From Verrucomicrobiia bacterium (GTDB lineage Bacteria; Verrucomicrobiota; Verrucomicrobiia; Limisphaerales; CAIMTB01), in assembly GCA_019634625.1 (NCBI GenBank), contig JAHCBA010000004.1:186001-250000 (forward strand): a stretch of DNA of 64,000 nt, given 5' to 3'. Under the pieces are notes generated by a model. It saw only the letters and a list, made by a program, of their open reading frames with translations, ran no database searches and had not been told where the DNA came from. Shown in pieces: positions 62,901 through 64,000 of this stretch. Within the stretch, counting starts at the first letter, position 1, and each line of letters opens with the position of its first letter. The translations under genes were made by a program, and so were the position numbers.

Positions 62901-64000
62901 GACAACGGCCAGAATACCTGGTTCCAGACCCGCCCGCCCTACCGGCTTGGCCCTCGCGACGAAGCCGTTGCCCGTCTCCTCGATGCCGCCCCCCCCGGCC
63001 CGCCCGTCCTCTCGATCGTGGCCCTCGATCCCGAGGTCTCCGAAAATGCCGGTGACTCGGCTACCTTCCTCATCACCCGGTCCGGCGGCACGCCCCCGGG
63101 CGAACTGATCATCCCACTCGACATCGGTGGCACCGCCACGCCCGGCGAAGATTACCTGCCGCTCCCCTCCCCGGTCCGCATGTCCCCCGATGCCGAAACA
63201 CTCCGCCTCATCGTCGAGGTCCTCGAAGACGATTACATCGAGGGCAACGAAACGGTCCTCGTCCGCCTCCTCCCCGGCGCCGGCTACACCCTCGGCAATG
63301 CCGCCGCCACCGTCACCATCGTGGACAACGACCTGCCCCAGGTCACCGTCACCGCCCTCGATCCCGTCTTCAGCGAGAGCAGCTCCGGCGCACGCGTGGC
63401 CTTCCAGCGCTCCGGCAACCTCGCCCGCCCCCTCGAAGTCGATTACCTCCTCGCCGGCACCGCCACCGCCGGCCTCGACTACATCGCCCCCCCGGGTCGC
63501 ATCGTCATCCCCGCCGGTGCCAGTTCCGCCATCCTCACCCTCGTCCCCATCAACGACACCCTCGTCGAAGGCGACGAAACCATCGAGATCCGCATCGGCG
63601 ACAGCCCGGCCTACAACGTCGCCATCCCCGGCCAGGCCCTCCTCGTCCTCCTCGATGACCAATTCCCCACGGTCACCGTCGAGGCCACCGTCCCCGAAAT
63701 CACCGAGGGCGGTGACCCCGGCCAGTTCGTCGTCCGCCGCACCGGCCCCGCCTCCCAACCCCTGACCGTCCTCTACCGGCTCGGTGGCAGCGCCATTCAC
63801 CAGGCCGACTACGTCGCCAGCGGCGATCGCATCGTCATCCCCGCCGGACTCCTCCAGGCCGCCATTCCCGTCATCCCCATCGACGACGCCATCCGCGAGG
63901 ACGACGAAACCATCGACATCGAACTCCTCCCCGATCCCGCCTACAACGTCGGCTCCCCGTCCCGCGCCGCCATCCTCCTCCTCGACAACGACGACTCGAC
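59931..64000 (+). CDS. giant secreted M11-like zinc metallopeptidase with Calx-beta repeats, 3' end outside
   Basis: 1356 residues are visible and the frame is open to the window end. Membrane/signal start MRSTLRIAAVFFSLLVVILV, then a low-complexity linker. Catalytic domain: VICHELGHNLGLLHAN gives HExxHxxGxxH from His459, and EYGDPTDVMGQGGDNAHF gives the Met-turn, as in gametolysin-like (M11) metzincins. A PKD domain at about 680-750 (GDPDGDPVAFSWDLGNG), a carboxypeptidase-regulatory/CnaB-like domain at about 760-855 (SGQVLDPSGQPLLGVRVHNG), then at least four Calx-beta modules (VSENAGDSATFLITRSGGTP, VDNDLPQVTVTALDPVFSES, ITEGGDPGQFVVRRTGPASQ). Calx-beta units bind calcium and may anchor it to the matrix. 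Confidence 0.88.
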   Translation, partial: MRSTLRIAAVFFSLLVVILVWPKRASEPVPPAPSAAYSDQPAPDSVATRSDPPPPTVASPLPDEPLVDSGPAPLPASATVDAALRAFDDWRATLGRPGDAWSEDRIAEGTALARARREALRQLIPRDPKRALAAALSWSDRQGLPEPILAELEEWIAARGQFEVWCATLLPGRALPPSPVPQPGRDGSSPELWGDSLRTPAGDPFLRGFTLPDRSFQAFVYGRRRTQQTADPVTLFGIAIDDLLAVHEEPARILDPAEATARHAMPADAQPRCGWTGQPIPDPSLAVIVEYGTRAFALADGSAAGRMLHQLASSEPGFIRPTLAPGFRNHAQGIKRLLFMRARFPDDLREPISEAEAAEVMQAANDYFVAGSFNTLSIISTVGPLVTLPQPKLYYGVRGPGALLRDARAATRSAGIEPDVFDLDMVRFENVPGFNWGGLAAVGGRGLWLQSSSLGVICHELGHNLGLLHANFWNTVRPDLPDNPQNLPFDPDSLVGLDSILGPGDDIEYGDPTDVMGQGGDNAHFTALHKTLLGWIPATGITEVSTTGAYRVMAHDAGVLDAALAQVLRVRKDAERAYWISARSRFPDNPWLANGIQLHWNNWHQAIGSSQLLDTTPGSGHGTQDAAVVLGRTFADPAAGVFITPLARGTESIAGRAVPYFDVFVALGSFPDNRPPELELVASATQVAVGQPVEFHASAGDPDGDPVAFSWDLGNGLPGPSQATVTHQWDSPGDYVVRCEVTDLRGGRAARHTVVRVGFVNTLRISGQVLDPSGQPLLGVRVHNGLSDTNRPYAEDYRWAYTDTDGRYTLTGLPPGEYPVGAVLDGYQIHPLNFRRPLILNEFTGVNVNFIAAALPEVNVSRVADGSESPSAPAVFRVARSGTAEELLRVFFRVAGTATPGIDYTPWPLTETQINTVPTLLNPVEQSIEFSYVDLPPGILATNLSFPVLTDSLTEGDESLVVTLAYPVSRTVEADPDPITFDIPGWEVLSDNGQNTWFQTRPPYRLGPRDEAVARLLDAAPPGPPVLSIVALDPEVSENAGDSATFLITRSGGTPPGELIIPLDIGGTATPGEDYLPLPSPVRMSPDAETLRLIVEVLEDDYIEGNETVLVRLLPGAGYTLGNAAATVTIVDNDLPQVTVTALDPVFSESSSGARVAFQRSGNLARPLEVDYLLAGTATAGLDYIAPPGRIVIPAGASSAILTLVPINDTLVEGDETIEIRIGDSPAYNVAIPGQALLVLLDDQFPTVTVEATVPEITEGGDPGQFVVRRTGPASQPLTVLYRLGGSAIHQADYVASGDRIVIPAGLLQAAIPVIPIDDAIREDDETIDIELLPDPAYNVGSPSRAAILLLDNDDS

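Overview
The window is a 64 kb piece of a high-GC chromosome from a Verrucomicrobiota bacterium, probably of the Limisphaerales/Pedosphaera type. The evidence is an exosortase with a VPDGG-CTERM target, secreted DUF1549/DUF1501 proteins, CotH/lamin-tail proteins and many short dispersed repeats. This placement is inferred from gene content, not from a marker phylogeny. The + strand is visibly C-rich over most of the window. Plus-strand genes therefore favour C-ending codons and minus-strand genes G-ending ones.

Layout. 1-3.6 kb: end of an FGE-fold protein, a CelD/BioF2-type acetyltransferase and a secreted beta-helix protein. 3.7-10.7 kb: a tight run of acyl-CoA dehydrogenase-like flavoprotein, EtfB, EtfA, a membrane Fe-S oxidoreductase, a stand-alone adenylation domain and a carrier protein. 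Residues in the adenylation pocket and in the dehydrogenase resemble the prolyl-carrier-protein cassettes that make pyrrole-2-carboxyl thioesters. 10.9-23.8 kb: envelope or exopolysaccharide genes: two paralogous hexapeptide acyltransferases, a methyltransferase, a flippase, a CapA-like protein, rfbA/rfbD/rfbB, a nucleotide-sugar dehydrogenase, a UDP-glucuronate-epimerase-like protein and a DUF218 protein. 23.9-31.1 kb: an outer-membrane barrel, an exosortase, a large TPR lipoprotein and the VPDGG-CTERM target. The target lies behind a candidate sigma-54 promoter. 31.2-34.7 kb: the operon folP-cdaA-cdaR-glmM (folate, c-di-AMP, peptidoglycan precursor).

34.9-44.9 kb is mostly on the minus strand: a sugar-binding lipoprotein, a DUF1549/DUF1553-DUF1501-WD40 operon, a secreted protein of unknown function, a ceramidase-like protein and an FHA/membrane protein. 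45-49.4 kb is on the plus strand: an M48 peptidase, a DUF885 peptidase and a broken REP-associated transposase. 49.4-57.5 kb is on the minus strand: a PQQ-propeller/EF-hand protein and a giant lamin-tail/CotH protein. 57.9-64 kb is on the plus strand: a LamG protein, a 275-bp MITE touching its stop codon, and a large secreted metallopeptidase with Calx-beta repeats that runs off the end.

The most interesting proposal is that the 3.7-12.4 kb genes form one pathway. In it an amino acid, probably proline, is loaded on a carrier protein and oxidised by a flavoprotein. Its electrons leave through a dedicated ETF/quinone branch, and the acyl group is transferred to an envelope polysaccharide made by the neighbouring genes.
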